Position numbers and translations under genes: made by a program. A stretch of 64,000 nucleotides of DNA from Phycisphaerales bacterium (GTDB lineage Bacteria; Planctomycetota; Phycisphaerae; Phycisphaerales; UBA1924), in NCBI GenBank assembly GCA_029260495.1, contig JAJDDD010000020.1, positions 248,001 to 312,000 of the forward strand, written 5' to 3'. Positions within the stretch are counted from its first letter, which is position 1; each line of letters starts with the position of its first letter. Below the pieces are notes generated by a model that searched no databases, was not told the origin of the DNA, and saw nothing but the letters and a program-made list of their open reading frames with translations. Below are positions 19,127 to 28,270 of this stretch, piece after piece.

Positions 19127-19510
19127 TCAACTGACGATTGAGCCGGGGGCGATGTCCGTGATCGGGGTGACGACGACGACATTGCGTTCGGCCTCTGGGT
19201 CGCCCTTGGGAGCGTCGGAAGCGGCGAGGATCATGCCCCGGCTTTCTTCTCCGCGAATTTTGCGGGAAGCGAGGTTGGCGACGATGACAACGAGTTTTCC
19301 TTCGAGGTCTTCCGAGGCGTAGTAGGCTTTGATGCCGGCGCAGACCTGCCGGGGGACGCCGGAGCCGTCATCGACCTGGAGTCGAAGGAGACGGTCAGCA
19401 TCCGGGTGGAGCTCTGCTTTGACGACGCGGGCGACGCGGAGGTCGAGCTTGACGAAGTCTTCGTAGGATATTTCAGGTTTCTGCTGCACCGCAGTTGGGC
19501 TCTCAGTCAT
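19127..19510 (-). CDS. Stand-alone tRNA-binding domain protein (MetG C-terminal / CsaA type)
   Basis: The start is ATG 19510, preceded by AAGGA; the product has 127 residues. From residue ~16 it is a single EMAPII-like OB-fold tRNA-binding domain: [64 protein letters not shown] and MILAAS. This matches both the C-terminal domain of methionyl-tRNA synthetase (free beta subunit in some bacteria) and the export chaperone CsaA; the [13 protein letters not shown] block is shared. MetG-beta versus CsaA cannot be decided without a tree. It is transcribed divergently from dacB, with 162 bp between the starts. Confidence 0.85.
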   Translation of the reverse strand: MTESPTAVQQKPEISYEDFVKLDLRVARVVKAELHPDADRLLRLQVDDGSGVPRQVCAGIKAYYASEDLEGKLVVIVANLASRKIRGEESRGMILAASDAPKGDPEAERNVVVVTPITDIAPGSIVS

Positions 19511-19672
19511 TTTCAGCGTCCTTAGGAGGGTTAGGCGGCGCCCGATCGGGGGCGTTGCGATGAGTGTACCGGCGAGCGGGCATCGTGGAGACGATCGGGC
19601 CCGGTTCCCGATACCTTGAGACTGGATGAGATATCGGCAGATGGAAGGCACGGGCGAAGCAAGGAGGCTCGC

Positions 19673-21193
19673 ATGTACAGGATGAACTCGCATTCACGTC
19701 GCTCCGGCGCATTAAGTTTGGCGCATGCACTGGGGCTGATGTGGGCGTTGGCGGTTGCGTTTGGATCGGCTGCGACGGCGCAGGATATCTCGCAGCGGAT
19801 AGACAGCTTGCTGGCCAACGCGCGGATTGGTGGTGCGCGGGTAGGCGTCTACATCATGGACGCAGAAACGGGGCATGTGCTGGCGGACGTGGTGACGGGA
19901 AAGTCAGCCTCTTTTATTCCAGCGTCGAACATGAAGGTAGTGACGAGCGGCGCCGCCCTATTGAGCTTTGGGGCTGAGTATTCATTCCGCACCGAGCTCA
20001 CGCATGCTGATGGGAAGCTCATCATCACCGGCGGAGGGGATCCGGGATTGGCGGACCCGAAGCTGCTGGAGGAGATGAATCTGTCGGTGGATGATTTTTT
20101 TGATCAGTGGGTGCTCGCTATTGAGCAAGCGGGGATTGAAGAGATTGACGAGTTGATCGTTGACGATCGGCTCTTCGATCGTGAATCGGTGCATGAAAGC
20201 TGGCCGAAGGATCAGCTGAATCGGTGGTACTGCGCGGAGGTGTCCGGCCTGAACTTCCATGCGAACGTGCTGAGTGTGTATGCCTATCCGACAAACGCGG
20301 GGATGGCGCCGACCGTGCGCACAGAGCCCGAAACGGACTGGCTCAATATTGACAACACCGCGCGGTCGGTGAGTCACGGGTCGAACACGCTCTGGGTGGC
20401 GCGGCCGCCGGGGACGAATGCGATGCGTCTTGCGGGAAACGTGCGGTGGGCGACGGAGGAGGCGGTGGAGGTGACGGTGCATGATTCGCCAATGATTCTT
20501 GCCCGACTCTTTGCGGAAAAGCTTGAGCGGGCGGGCTTCGGGCGAGTGCGCTATCGGCGGGCGGGGGATGAGGAGACGCTCCCGGAGAGCGAGTTGATCG
20601 CTGCTGTGGTGACGCCGATGGAAACGGCGCTGGAGCGGTGCAATCAGGATTCGCACAACTTGTACGCTGAGTGCATGATCAAGCTTCTCGGCGCGAAGCT
20701 GACGGGGCAGCCCGGCTCGTGGGCGACGGGGGCGGCGGCGATTCGGATGCAGATTCAGGAGTTGCTCGGGCCGCGCTATGCGTCGGAAATTGTGATTTCG
20801 GATGGCTCGGGGATGAGCCGGGGAAATCGAGTTTCGCCGGCGCTGCTTGCGAAGTGGCTCGCCGTGATGCTTGAAGCGGATGATGACGTGCGGGATGTAT
20901 TTCTCGCGACGTTGGCGCAGCCCGGGGAGACGGGGACACTGCGCAAGCGGTTTACTCAGCGGACGCCTCAGAATGAAGTGCGGGCGAAGTCGGGGTACCT
21001 CAACGGCGTATCGTGCTTGTCGGGGTATCTGGGTGATCCTGAAAATGGAAATATGGTGGCGTTCAGTATTTTGGTCAATGAAATTCCGCCATCGGTCCCC
21101 GTGCGTTCGGTGAAGGAGCTGCAGGAAAAAATTGTCATGCTGGCGGATAAATGGCTGACTGAGCGACAGTTTGCAGCCGTTCGCTCCAACTGA
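19673..21193 (+). CDS. dacB: D-alanyl-D-alanine carboxypeptidase/endopeptidase, PBP4 type (peptidase S13)
   Basis: ATG 19673 follows AAGGAGG at ideal spacing. The 506-residue product has a signal peptide ([19 protein letters not shown]) and the three penicillin-binding motifs of S13 peptidases: SNMK (Ser85 nucleophile, Lys88), SHN in [13 protein letters not shown], and KSG in [18 protein letters not shown]. The S13-specific insert between the first two motifs (residues ~115-270) is present, including [11 protein letters not shown] and [15 protein letters not shown]. It trims or cleaves peptidoglycan cross-links in the periplasm, implying a peptidoglycan wall. No partner gene is adjacent. Confidence 0.93.
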   Translation: MYRMNSHSRRSGALSLAHALGLMWALAVAFGSAATAQDISQRIDSLLANARIGGARVGVYIMDAETGHVLADVVTGKSASFIPASNMKVVTSGAALLSFGAEYSFRTELTHADGKLIITGGGDPGLADPKLLEEMNLSVDDFFDQWVLAIEQAGIEEIDELIVDDRLFDRESVHESWPKDQLNRWYCAEVSGLNFHANVLSVYAYPTNAGMAPTVRTEPETDWLNIDNTARSVSHGSNTLWVARPPGTNAMRLAGNVRWATEEAVEVTVHDSPMILARLFAEKLERAGFGRVRYRRAGDEETLPESELIAAVVTPMETALERCNQDSHNLYAECMIKLLGAKLTGQPGSWATGAAAIRMQIQELLGPRYASEIVISDGSGMSRGNRVSPALLAKWLAVMLEADDDVRDVFLATLAQPGETGTLRKRFTQRTPQNEVRAKSGYLNGVSCLSGYLGDPENGNMVAFSILVNEIPPSVPVRSVKELQEKIVMLADKWLTERQFAAVRSN

Positions 21194-21364
21194 GCGAGGC
21201 TTGACGGGGGGCGGCTGACTATCGAGCGATGGATTCTCGGGAGCAAGCCCTGGAAAATTGCTTGGAGATCATGGATTCAGCGCTATACGATGGTGGAGAG
21301 CGCGCTGGAGGCGAGTCCGGCGGTCGCCAACTCATAACGACGAATCAGATCAGAGGAGCGAGGA

Positions 21365-22783
21365 ATGACTGGCAAGCAGGTTCTGCAGGTGACGGGAGCA
21401 GCGCTGGGCGTGATTGGGTGCGCTATGGCGGCGACAGTTGATCATGCGCCGAACGCATTGGATGAGCTGGCGCCGGAAGGTGTGTGGATGCCTCCGCTCT
21501 CGCTGTGCTTTGAGCCTGGAACAAGTCCCGAAGTGATGGCTGCGGCTCAGGAGAAGTATGCAGCGATTGCGCAGGCAAACGGCATGGGAGCGCGGTTCTT
21601 CGTCGGAGCGCCCTGGCTTGGCGTGGACCATACGCCGGTTGTGTTGGCATACAGCTTCGCGCCTGATGGAATTGGACTCAACGGTCAGGGCGGCGGGAAC
21701 AATGTGCTGAACGCGGAGATGAACTCACTGTTTCAGAATCTTGGCGGAGAAGCGACCTGGAAAGCGCTCTTTGCGCAGTCGTTTGCACGCTGGGCGGAAC
21801 TGACGGGCAACGCCTACGGTGAGGTGCCCGACGATGGTGTGCAGTGGCCATTTAATGATGGGCCTGCGACATCGCCGGGGGCGCCGCGCGGAGATTTGCG
21901 CATCGTCATGGGGATTCTGGACAACAACGTTTTGGCGGCGAACTTCTTCCCCGAAAACGGCGACATGATTCTGGACTTCGGCCGAAACTGGAACTCGCAG
22001 GGAAGCAACTTCCGATTCCTGCGCAATGTGCTCATGCACGAACACGGGCATGGTTTGGGCCTGGCGCATTCGTGCCCGCAGACTTCCTCGAAGCTGATGG
22101 AGCCGGCGATTAATCTGAACTTTGACGGGCCGCAACTGGATGACATCCGCGGCGGGCAAAGCCTCTATGGAGACTTCTTCGAGCCGGCGACTCCTGATCT
22201 TGAGGACTTCGGATTTGTTGAGGGAGCACCGTTTACGCTGACCGATCTAAGCCTGCACGACACAGATGATGTTGACACATACCGGTTCACGGCGACGACG
22301 CCTTCATCGCTGTCGGCGTCCGTGACACCGACAGGGTTCAGCTATCCGAACGCAGCGCAGCAGGGGCAGAGTTGTCCCAGCGGGCCGACCGTCAACGCGC
22401 TTTCGATGCAGGATCTGCGCCTTGAAGTGCGGGATCCGAGCAACCAGGTGATTGCGTTCGTTGATGACAATGGGCTTGGCGCTGGTGAAACGCTGCCAGA
22501 GATGGCATTAATGATGTCCGGGCCGCACCGCGTGATCATCACTTCAGCAGGCGGGACGGCGGGGGAGCCGCAAATGTATGACGTGACGATCACGTTTACG
22601 GATTTGTCACAGGTGGGCGATCTGAACGGCGATGCGCTTGTGAACTCAACCGACTTTGCGATTCTGCTTGGAAGCTGGGGACCCTGCCCGGCGCCGCCAA
22701 CTCCGTGCATCGCTGATCTGAATGGAGACGGCATCGTTTCCAGCGGAGATCTGGCGATTCTGCTGGGCAACTGGACGGTGTGA
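21365..22783 (+). CDS. Secreted matrixin-like zinc metalloprotease with C-terminal dockerin repeats
   Basis: The 472-residue product has a signal peptide (LQVTGAALGVIGCAMAA), then a metzincin catalytic domain with zinc motif HEHGHGLGLAH (about residue 224) and a downstream Met-turn candidate (SKLMEPAINL). Residues ~285-410 resemble a pre-peptidase C-terminal (PPC) beta domain (DVDTYRFTATTPSSLSASV). The C-terminus holds two dockerin-type calcium loops, DLNGDALVNSTDFAILLGSW and DLNGDGIVSSGDLAILLGNW, separated by a Cys/Pro linker (GPCPAPPTPC). ATG 21365 is preceded by GAGGAGC. It probably works outside the cell; the dockerin could anchor or target it, though no cohesin gene is in the window. Confidence 0.85.
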   Translation: MTGKQVLQVTGAALGVIGCAMAATVDHAPNALDELAPEGVWMPPLSLCFEPGTSPEVMAAAQEKYAAIAQANGMGARFFVGAPWLGVDHTPVVLAYSFAPDGIGLNGQGGGNNVLNAEMNSLFQNLGGEATWKALFAQSFARWAELTGNAYGEVPDDGVQWPFNDGPATSPGAPRGDLRIVMGILDNNVLAANFFPENGDMILDFGRNWNSQGSNFRFLRNVLMHEHGHGLGLAHSCPQTSSKLMEPAINLNFDGPQLDDIRGGQSLYGDFFEPATPDLEDFGFVEGAPFTLTDLSLHDTDDVDTYRFTATTPSSLSASVTPTGFSYPNAAQQGQSCPSGPTVNALSMQDLRLEVRDPSNQVIAFVDDNGLGAGETLPEMALMMSGPHRVIITSAGGTAGEPQMYDVTITFTDLSQVGDLNGDALVNSTDFAILLGSWGPCPAPPTPCIADLNGDGIVSSGDLAILLGNWTV

Positions 22784-22840
22784 AGCGCCAAGTAGCTTGA
22801 ACGATGGCGATGCTGCGCCGTGCGTCAGACGTTGCATGCG

Positions 22841-25360
22841 CTATTCAGCGATGTTGATCTGGAGTGACGTGACCTCTTCAACAGGAGGCTGGCAGGCGCG
22901 GTCGTCGCAGGCCTGGTGGCGATGGAGGACATTGATAGTTGCGGAGCCGGGCGTCGTGGATTGATCGAAGTGAACAATGGCGCGAATCTGCGTCGTGCCT
23001 TCATACACCGCGACAGGCGTCGGATAAAGGGCGCCTTCGAGTGTGGTCGGCTCGGGATAGATCATGCGCTCGACCGCCAGGGGTGTCTCAGAGCGCACCG
23101 CGACGGACGTGGGGATAAGCGACTCACTTTGAACGCCGTTGGCGTAAATATGCCAGCCCTCTCGGATATCGAGCGTGAGTGTGACCTCAAACGATTCGCC
23201 TGGCGCGACGGCGTCTTTAGAACTGCTGGCTGAAACTGTGACGGTTGCTGGCTGAGCGATTTCATCAGCGTCGTTGAGCGCTGTCGCTGTTTGACGAATG
23301 GGGTCAAAGAGGGCGGCGTGATCCGCTTCGGGCTGATTGGCGAGAAGCGTCGCGTAGCGTTCGATCGCGTGGGCCATGTGTTCAAGGCGTCCCGGCTGTT
23401 CATCTAACATGCCTGAAAATGCAGCGAGAAGCTGTTTGGCGCGAGTCAGGTGTGTTTCATCGCTCGTGATTTCGTAGAGACTAATGAGATTGTGCGCAGC
23501 GACGGAGTTTCCCGAGGGGATGGCGCCGTCGCTCGGGCTTTTTGTGCGCGCAATGAGGTAGGGGTCGGGCTCGGAGAGGAAGTAGGCGCCGGCCTGTTCA
23601 TCCCAGAAGAGCGTGTTCATCGTGTCATTAAGAGCGAGCGCTTCGGTGAGCCAGCGGTCTTCATTGGTGGCGCGGTGAAGGGAGATCAGCCCGCGAATGA
23701 GGAAGGAGTAGTCTTCCTGTGTCGCACTGATTTCGGGTTTGCCGTCGCGCCAGACGCGATAGAGACGTGCGTCCTCCGTTTTGAGTTCTGTGAGAGCAAA
23801 GTCGGCGGCCCGTTTGGCGGCGCTCACATAATCAGGACGGTTCAAAGCGACGCCAACGTGCGCAAAAGCGTCGATCATCAGACCGCTCCACGCGGTGATG
23901 ACTTTGTCATCAAGGCGCGGCTGATCTCGTTGATCGCGGACTGCGCGGAGGTCGGCATGGATCGCCTGGAGTTTTTTCAGTGTCTCTTCAAATGAAACGA
24001 GCTCGCGCATGGGGAGTGTCTTGTAGAGAGCGCGGGGCGAATCCTTCATGTACAGAGCTTGCCCAACGGGATGGGCGTGGCCGGGAATGAGAGGGACGTC
24101 GGCGAGCGCATAGAAGTGGAAGAAAAGTTTCTGCTCAGCGTCATCGAGGATGCTGCGCAGCTCTGCAGCAGTCCAAAGGTACGTTTGGCCTTCCTTGGCG
24201 TCGGTTTCCGCATCGAGCGCGCTGAGGAACTGCCCGCTATCGCCGGTCATTGTGGTGAGGACAAAATCAAGCACACCTTCGGCGGTGTTTCGGAAAAGTA
24301 AGTCTTCAGATTGCGTGTAGGCGTCGGCGTAGGCGATCGCGAGCTGGGCCTGGTTGTAGAGCATCTTCTCGAAATGAGGAATGCGCCACAGGCCGTCGGT
24401 GGAGTAGCGATGAAAGCCGCCCGCGACGTGATCGTAAATGCCGCCCTGAGCCATGTGATGGAGCGAGTTGGTGATGATGTTGAGCAGCGCGTCGTCTTGC
24501 GTGCGTGTATAGACATCCAGGAGATATGGAAAATAGAACCCCTGCGGGAACTTCGGCGCCTGGCCGAAGCCGCCCTGGTTGGGGTCATAGCCCTGACGAA
24601 TCGCAGCGACGGCGCGATCCGAAAGCGCATGGTCGAGCGCAATAGGAATGTACTGGTCGAAGTTGCCGCCGAGATTCTCTTTCATCGCGCTAGTGAGTCG
24701 ATCAGCAGCATCTTCGAGGTCAGGCCGGCGATTCTTCCAGGCGCCAGAAAGCGCATCGAGAATTCGCGGGAAGCCGGGACGGCCGTGCTGATCCGTCGGG
24801 CCGAAGTAGGTGCCAGCGAAGAAGGGCTTGAGATCGGTGGTGAGGAAGACGCTGTTGGGCCAGCCACCGCCCTGGGTGACGAGACGCGTCGCCATCATGT
24901 AGATCTCATCGACATCGGGTCGTTGTTCGCGATCAACCTTGATGCAGACGAAGAGCTCGTTCATCTGGGCTGCAATTTCGGGGTCTTCGAAAACCTGCCG
25001 CTCCATGACGTGGCACCAATAGCACGTTGAATAGCCGACACTGAGAAAGATGGGCTTATCCAGGAGGCGGGCTTCTTCGATGGCGTCGGCCCCCCACTCG
25101 CGCCAATCGACGGGGTTGTGGGCGTGCTGGAGGAGGTAGGGGCTGGAGGAGCTGACAAGGGCGTTGGTGTATTTCCAGGAGCCGTCGGGATTTTTGGCTT
25201 CGTGATGGATCATGTGTTCTTCGATGGGAGGTTGGAGTTGCTGGGAGATGGCGCGGGGCGCGAGGCGGGCTGCTGCGAGGAGGCCGGCGACGGCGCCGAG
25301 GCTGACGCCGACAAGTTTGAGAGAGCGGCGGAGGCGTGAGGCGGAGCGGGGATGTTTCAT
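22841..25360 (-). CDS. DUF255/YyaL-type thioredoxin-like protein fused to a DsbD-alpha-like domain
   Basis: The 839-residue protein starts with a membrane anchor or signal segment (LVGVSLGAVAGLLAAARLA). Residues ~65-200 are the DUF255 thioredoxin-like domain with NPVDWREWGADAIEEAR and a CxxC site (STCYWCHVM, Cys113 and Cys116). Residues ~250-700 form the (alpha/alpha)6-barrel part of the YyaL/spermatogenesis-associated-20 family (GGIYDHVAGGFHRYSTDGLW, PHFEKMLYNQAQLA). The last ~120 residues match the DsbD N-terminal (DsbC-interacting) type, with HQACDDRACQPPVEEV containing its own Cys pair. That tail is unusual on this family and points to an extracytoplasmic thiol-exchange role. It diverges from parA. 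Confidence 0.85.
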   Translation of the reverse strand: MKHPRSASRLRRSLKLVGVSLGAVAGLLAAARLAPRAISQQLQPPIEEHMIHHEAKNPDGSWKYTNALVSSSSPYLLQHAHNPVDWREWGADAIEEARLLDKPIFLSVGYSTCYWCHVMERQVFEDPEIAAQMNELFVCIKVDREQRPDVDEIYMMATRLVTQGGGWPNSVFLTTDLKPFFAGTYFGPTDQHGRPGFPRILDALSGAWKNRRPDLEDAADRLTSAMKENLGGNFDQYIPIALDHALSDRAVAAIRQGYDPNQGGFGQAPKFPQGFYFPYLLDVYTRTQDDALLNIITNSLHHMAQGGIYDHVAGGFHRYSTDGLWRIPHFEKMLYNQAQLAIAYADAYTQSEDLLFRNTAEGVLDFVLTTMTGDSGQFLSALDAETDAKEGQTYLWTAAELRSILDDAEQKLFFHFYALADVPLIPGHAHPVGQALYMKDSPRALYKTLPMRELVSFEETLKKLQAIHADLRAVRDQRDQPRLDDKVITAWSGLMIDAFAHVGVALNRPDYVSAAKRAADFALTELKTEDARLYRVWRDGKPEISATQEDYSFLIRGLISLHRATNEDRWLTEALALNDTMNTLFWDEQAGAYFLSEPDPYLIARTKSPSDGAIPSGNSVAAHNLISLYEITSDETHLTRAKQLLAAFSGMLDEQPGRLEHMAHAIERYATLLANQPEADHAALFDPIRQTATALNDADEIAQPATVTVSASSSKDAVAPGESFEVTLTLDIREGWHIYANGVQSESLIPTSVAVRSETPLAVERMIYPEPTTLEGALYPTPVAVYEGTTQIRAIVHFDQSTTPGSATINVLHRHQACDDRACQPPVEEVTSLQINIAE

Positions 25361-25550
25361 GGGATGGCTCGAATGTGGCGAGGAAATCCTGGGATGGGTT
25401 GGACCCGTCGGGCGCGATACACTAGGTCAACGGATCAGCCTATGAAGGCAGAACGGGCGTCAGGCGGCGTAAAAGCGGGATGGAATCTCGCCCGAGAGGT
25501 TTGAGCAGGGGCGTTGAGCAGCGCCGCCGGAAAAGCATGGAGGCGAACAA

Positions 25551-26513
25551 ATGGCTGGGAAGAGCGCGAGCGGAACAGTGCAGCAGAACTCGGCGCAGCG
25601 GGATTCAGCCGGGCGAGGACGGCGGATTGCGCTGATGAATCAGAAGGGCGGCGTGGGAAAGACGACCGCCGCTGTAAATTTGGCGGCCGGCATCGCTGAG
25701 CAGGGCCGGCGGACGCTCTTGATCGATCTGGACCCACAAGCCCACGCGACGCTGCATCTCGGGATTGATCCGGGCGCGCTTGAGCGGAGCGTGTACGACG
25801 TTTTGCTAGATCCTGATGATGATCCGCGCGCGAGCGTGGTGGAGGGGCGTCCATTTTTGGATGTGCTCCCTGCGGAGGTGGACCTCGCGGGAGCGGAGAC
25901 GGAGCTTGCTGGGATGGAAGGGGCGCAGCGACGGCTGGCGCGGGCGCTGGAAACACTTGGACCGAAATATGAGTTTGTGTTGATGGATTGCCCGCCGTCG
26001 CTGGGAATGTTGACGATCAATGCGTTGTCTGCAGCGCGAGAGGTGATGATTCCGATGCAGGCGCATTTCCTGGCGCTGCAGGGCGTGGGAAAGCTGCTTG
26101 AAACAGTGAGTTTGGTGGCGCAGCGTGTGAATCCGGTGCTGCGCGTGATGGGCGTTTTGCTTTCGATGCATGATGAAAATACAAATCATGCGCGGGAGGT
26201 TGTGGCTGATCTGGAAGCGTTCTTGGAGTCGGCCGAGGGGGGGGAAGCGCCCTGGAGCGGGGCGAAGGTGTATCGGCCTGCGATCCGGCGGAATATCAAA
26301 CTGGCGGAGTGTCCAAGCTTCGGGAAGACTGTTTTTGAATATGCGCCGTGGGCGCCTGGCGCGCTGGATTTCCGAAAACTCGCAGAAGGATTGGTGGCGG
26401 AGTCGGACGCGCGCAGCAGTGAACTCGCTGAACGTGAACAAGAGGAAGAGGAAAGCGCAGCGGCGCCCGAGGTTGTCGTAGAGCTCAAGCCGACGGCTGA
26501 GCGGTCGGCGTGA
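25551..26513 (+). CDS. ParA/Soj family ATPase
   Basis: The 320-residue protein begins with a Ser/Gln-rich segment of ~25 residues, then the deviant Walker A of ParA-type ATPases (MNQKGGVGKTTAAVNLA), Walker A' DLDPQAHATLHLG, Walker B VLMDCPPSLGMLTINAL and the C-terminal block SFGKTVFEYAPWAPGALDFR. ATG 25551 follows GGAGG. ParA ATPases position DNA or protein complexes; no ParB gene is adjacent, so it may place another cargo instead. The C-terminal ~40 residues are acidic (EREQEEEESAAAPE). The VanZ-like gene starts at the stop codon (GTGA overlap), suggesting coupling. Confidence 0.88.
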   Translation: MAGKSASGTVQQNSAQRDSAGRGRRIALMNQKGGVGKTTAAVNLAAGIAEQGRRTLLIDLDPQAHATLHLGIDPGALERSVYDVLLDPDDDPRASVVEGRPFLDVLPAEVDLAGAETELAGMEGAQRRLARALETLGPKYEFVLMDCPPSLGMLTINALSAAREVMIPMQAHFLALQGVGKLLETVSLVAQRVNPVLRVMGVLLSMHDENTNHAREVVADLEAFLESAEGGEAPWSGAKVYRPAIRRNIKLAECPSFGKTVFEYAPWAPGALDFRKLAEGLVAESDARSSELAEREQEEEESAAAPEVVVELKPTAERSA

Positions 26514-26920
26514 ATCACGGCGCGGGTTCCGAGAACATGAAAACATGTGAACCCCGCTCTGCAAAGCGTATGTGGTTATGGCGCGTGTGCTTTGGCGCGT
26601 ACACCGCCCTGCTGTTCACGCTGACGCACATTCCGATCGCGAACCTTGGTCCGACGCCCTTCGTGTGGTTCGACAAGGTCGAGCATGTCGTCGCGTACTG
26701 CGTATGGACGGTGCTGCTGCTGGCGGCGTGGCCGGCGGGAATGCGGGCTTGGTGGGTGGTGATGGCTCTCGGGCTTGTGTGGGGCGGCTTTGATGAGTGG
26801 ACGCAACAGTTTGTCGGGCGATCTGCGGAGTTATGGGACTGGGCGGCTGACGCGGTGGGGGTCGGCCTGGGGCTCGGAATGAGCCAGTTGGTGTGGAACT
26901 TGGCAAAGAGGGGGAAATAG
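26510..26920 (+). CDS. VanZ-like family membrane protein
   Basis: The 136-residue product has four membrane segments and the VanZ-like pattern (WFDKVEHVVAYCVWTVLLLA, then WGGFDEWTQQFVGRSAELWD and AADAVGVGLG, with conserved D-K-x-x-H and D-E-x-x-Q residues). GTG 26510 overlaps the parA stop; ATG 26537 is an alternative start giving 127 residues, and neither has a strong ribosome binding site. The function of VanZ-like proteins is mostly unknown outside teicoplanin resistance. It is likely co-transcribed with parA. Confidence 0.82.
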   Translation: MNHGAGSENMKTCEPRSAKRMWLWRVCFGAYTALLFTLTHIPIANLGPTPFVWFDKVEHVVAYCVWTVLLLAAWPAGMRAWWVVMALGLVWGGFDEWTQQFVGRSAELWDWAADAVGVGLGLGMSQLVWNLAKRGK

Positions 26921-27166
26921 GGAACGAGAGGGGACGCGGGAAGCTGCGCCGGTGGGAGGGGTTGAAGCCCCAGTTTTAGCGGAATACAGCGAAAAGGCTT
27001 GACGGGGTGTTGAGAACGTGATATTTCTACATCTGCATACAGGGAGTCTCGCGGAACGCCTGCACAGCGTTCGTGAGCAAAGGAGTCTTTAACGCCGTTC
27101 CGAAATTCGGCACGCAACAGGGAAGTGGTGGTCGTTTTGTCGCGCCGCCCAAGGAGAGATATTCAA

Positions 27167-27817
27167 ATGAAGAACAGTACTCGCAAGATTGTTTTGTTCG
27201 CGGGTTTGGCAGTGGCGGGGGTTGGCCTTTCGGCTTCCGCGCACGCTGACGACCTTGTGTTCACGAGTCAGCCGAGCCAGTTCGGTGTGATGGATCGTGC
27301 AAATCTGGATAGCACCGGAAATGCAACGAATCTGATTCAGACCTTTACGCTGCCTACGGCTTCTGAAATTAGTTCACTTTCGTACTTCGGACTCGCATCC
27401 GAAGTCGACGTCTACATTACCGATGAGGTTGGCGCTGGCGCGTCGGACCTCTCGAACGTGATGTGGGAAACGCACGGTTATTCAGCCAGCGGTGGTCGGG
27501 CGTGGCACGCCTTGGACACCGAAGGCCTGGTTCTCGACGCCGGAACGTACTACGTCGTCATGGCGTCGAACGATCTGAGCGGCGGTCGGTGGTCGCGCGT
27601 TGATCGCTCTGACGCGCTCAACCTGCTGGCACGCGGCAACACAACGTATGGCAAGTCCGGCTCCCAGCGAGTCGCGGACCTGGAATACACCTTCCACGAG
27701 GGTGAGTTTGACGCGGGCTACGCGCTTCGGATCGACGGAACCGCGGTTCCGGCGCCCGGGACGCTCGCCATCGCTGCGACGGGCGGCGTTCTCTGCCTCC
27801 GTCGTCGCCGGCGCTGA
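27167..27817 (+). CDS. Secreted protein with PEP-CTERM-like sorting tail
   Basis: ATG 27167 follows AAGGAGAG. The 216-residue product has a signal peptide (KIVLFAGLAVAGVGLSASAHA) and a Gly/Ser/Asp-rich body of beta type. The C-terminus has VPAPGTLAIAATGGVLCLRR followed by further Arg, i.e. a PEP-CTERM-like signal: Pro motif, hydrophobic segment, basic tail. Such proteins are sorted to the surface by an exosortase; none is in the window. The Pro motif reads VPAPG rather than VPEP, a common variant in this phylum. A strong terminator follows, so it is probably a single-gene unit. Confidence 0.75.
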   Translation: MKNSTRKIVLFAGLAVAGVGLSASAHADDLVFTSQPSQFGVMDRANLDSTGNATNLIQTFTLPTASEISSLSYFGLASEVDVYITDEVGAGASDLSNVMWETHGYSASGGRAWHALDTEGLVLDAGTYYVVMASNDLSGGRWSRVDRSDALNLLARGNTTYGKSGSQRVADLEYTFHEGEFDAGYALRIDGTAVPAPGTLAIAATGGVLCLRRRRR

Positions 27818-27859
27818 TCAAAAGCGCGAATACGGCGCACAACCGGAACGATAAGACTC

Positions 27860-27895
27860 ACGACCCTGCTTTTCACGAAGCGGGGTCGTTTTTTT
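27860..27895 (+). terminator. Intrinsic terminator of the PEP-CTERM-like gene
   Basis: A 12-bp stem (27860-27871 with 27878-27889, one wobble) and 6-nt loop runs directly into seven T residues (27889-27895), 42 bp past the stop. Confidence 0.88.
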
Positions 27896-27968
27896 GTTTG
27901 AGTGTGAAAGAGATGCCCGCACGACGAGGCCAGAGAGGACGCTGCCCCTGTCAGATCGTGCGGGGAAA

Positions 27969-28042
27969 TCAGGGTGACAGGAGTTGAACCTGCGACCTCC
28001 GCCACCCAAAGACGGCGCTCTACCAAGCTGAGCTACACCCTG
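27969..28042 (-). tRNA. tRNA-Pro (anticodon UGG)
   Basis: The reverse strand folds into a complete 74-nt cloverleaf. The acceptor stem CAGGGTG/CACCCTG has the C1-G72 pair typical of bacterial tRNA-Pro; D stem GCTC/GAGC; anticodon stem CCGTC/GGCGG around the loop TTTGGGT (anticodon TGG, read UGG); T arm GCAGG-TTCAACT-CCTGT; discriminator A. The 3' CCA is not encoded (TTT follows), so it must be added by the CCA enzyme. A GC-rich hairpin (28046-28067) lies directly upstream of the 5' end. Confidence 0.95.
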
Positions 28043-28270
28043 CAGCCGCCCGCCGGAGGGCGGGCGAGCAGAAGAGAGTCTAGCCGAGATCCAGGGCGTT
28101 TTCCTGCGTGGACCCCTTGCCAGCAGACTCGCTAGACTCCAGACTGTCCATTGATAGAAAAGAGAGCCCTGCGGGTCGTCAGAAGGCGGAGGCTGAAAAG
28201 TGAAACCGTCCTCCGCTGGACATATCCGCTCTTGTTGAAACTGCCTTCACAAAGGGAATGAATCCACACG

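Noticed and set aside
21229-21441. 70-codon plus-strand frame before the matrixin-like gene
   Set aside because: It overlaps the start of the protease gene in another frame and has no ribosome binding site or homology that I can see.
27917-27965. Inverted pair CCCGCACGA/TCGTGCGGG downstream of tRNA-Pro as its terminator
   Set aside because: The loop is about 30 nt and no T run follows on the minus strand, so termination there is not supported.
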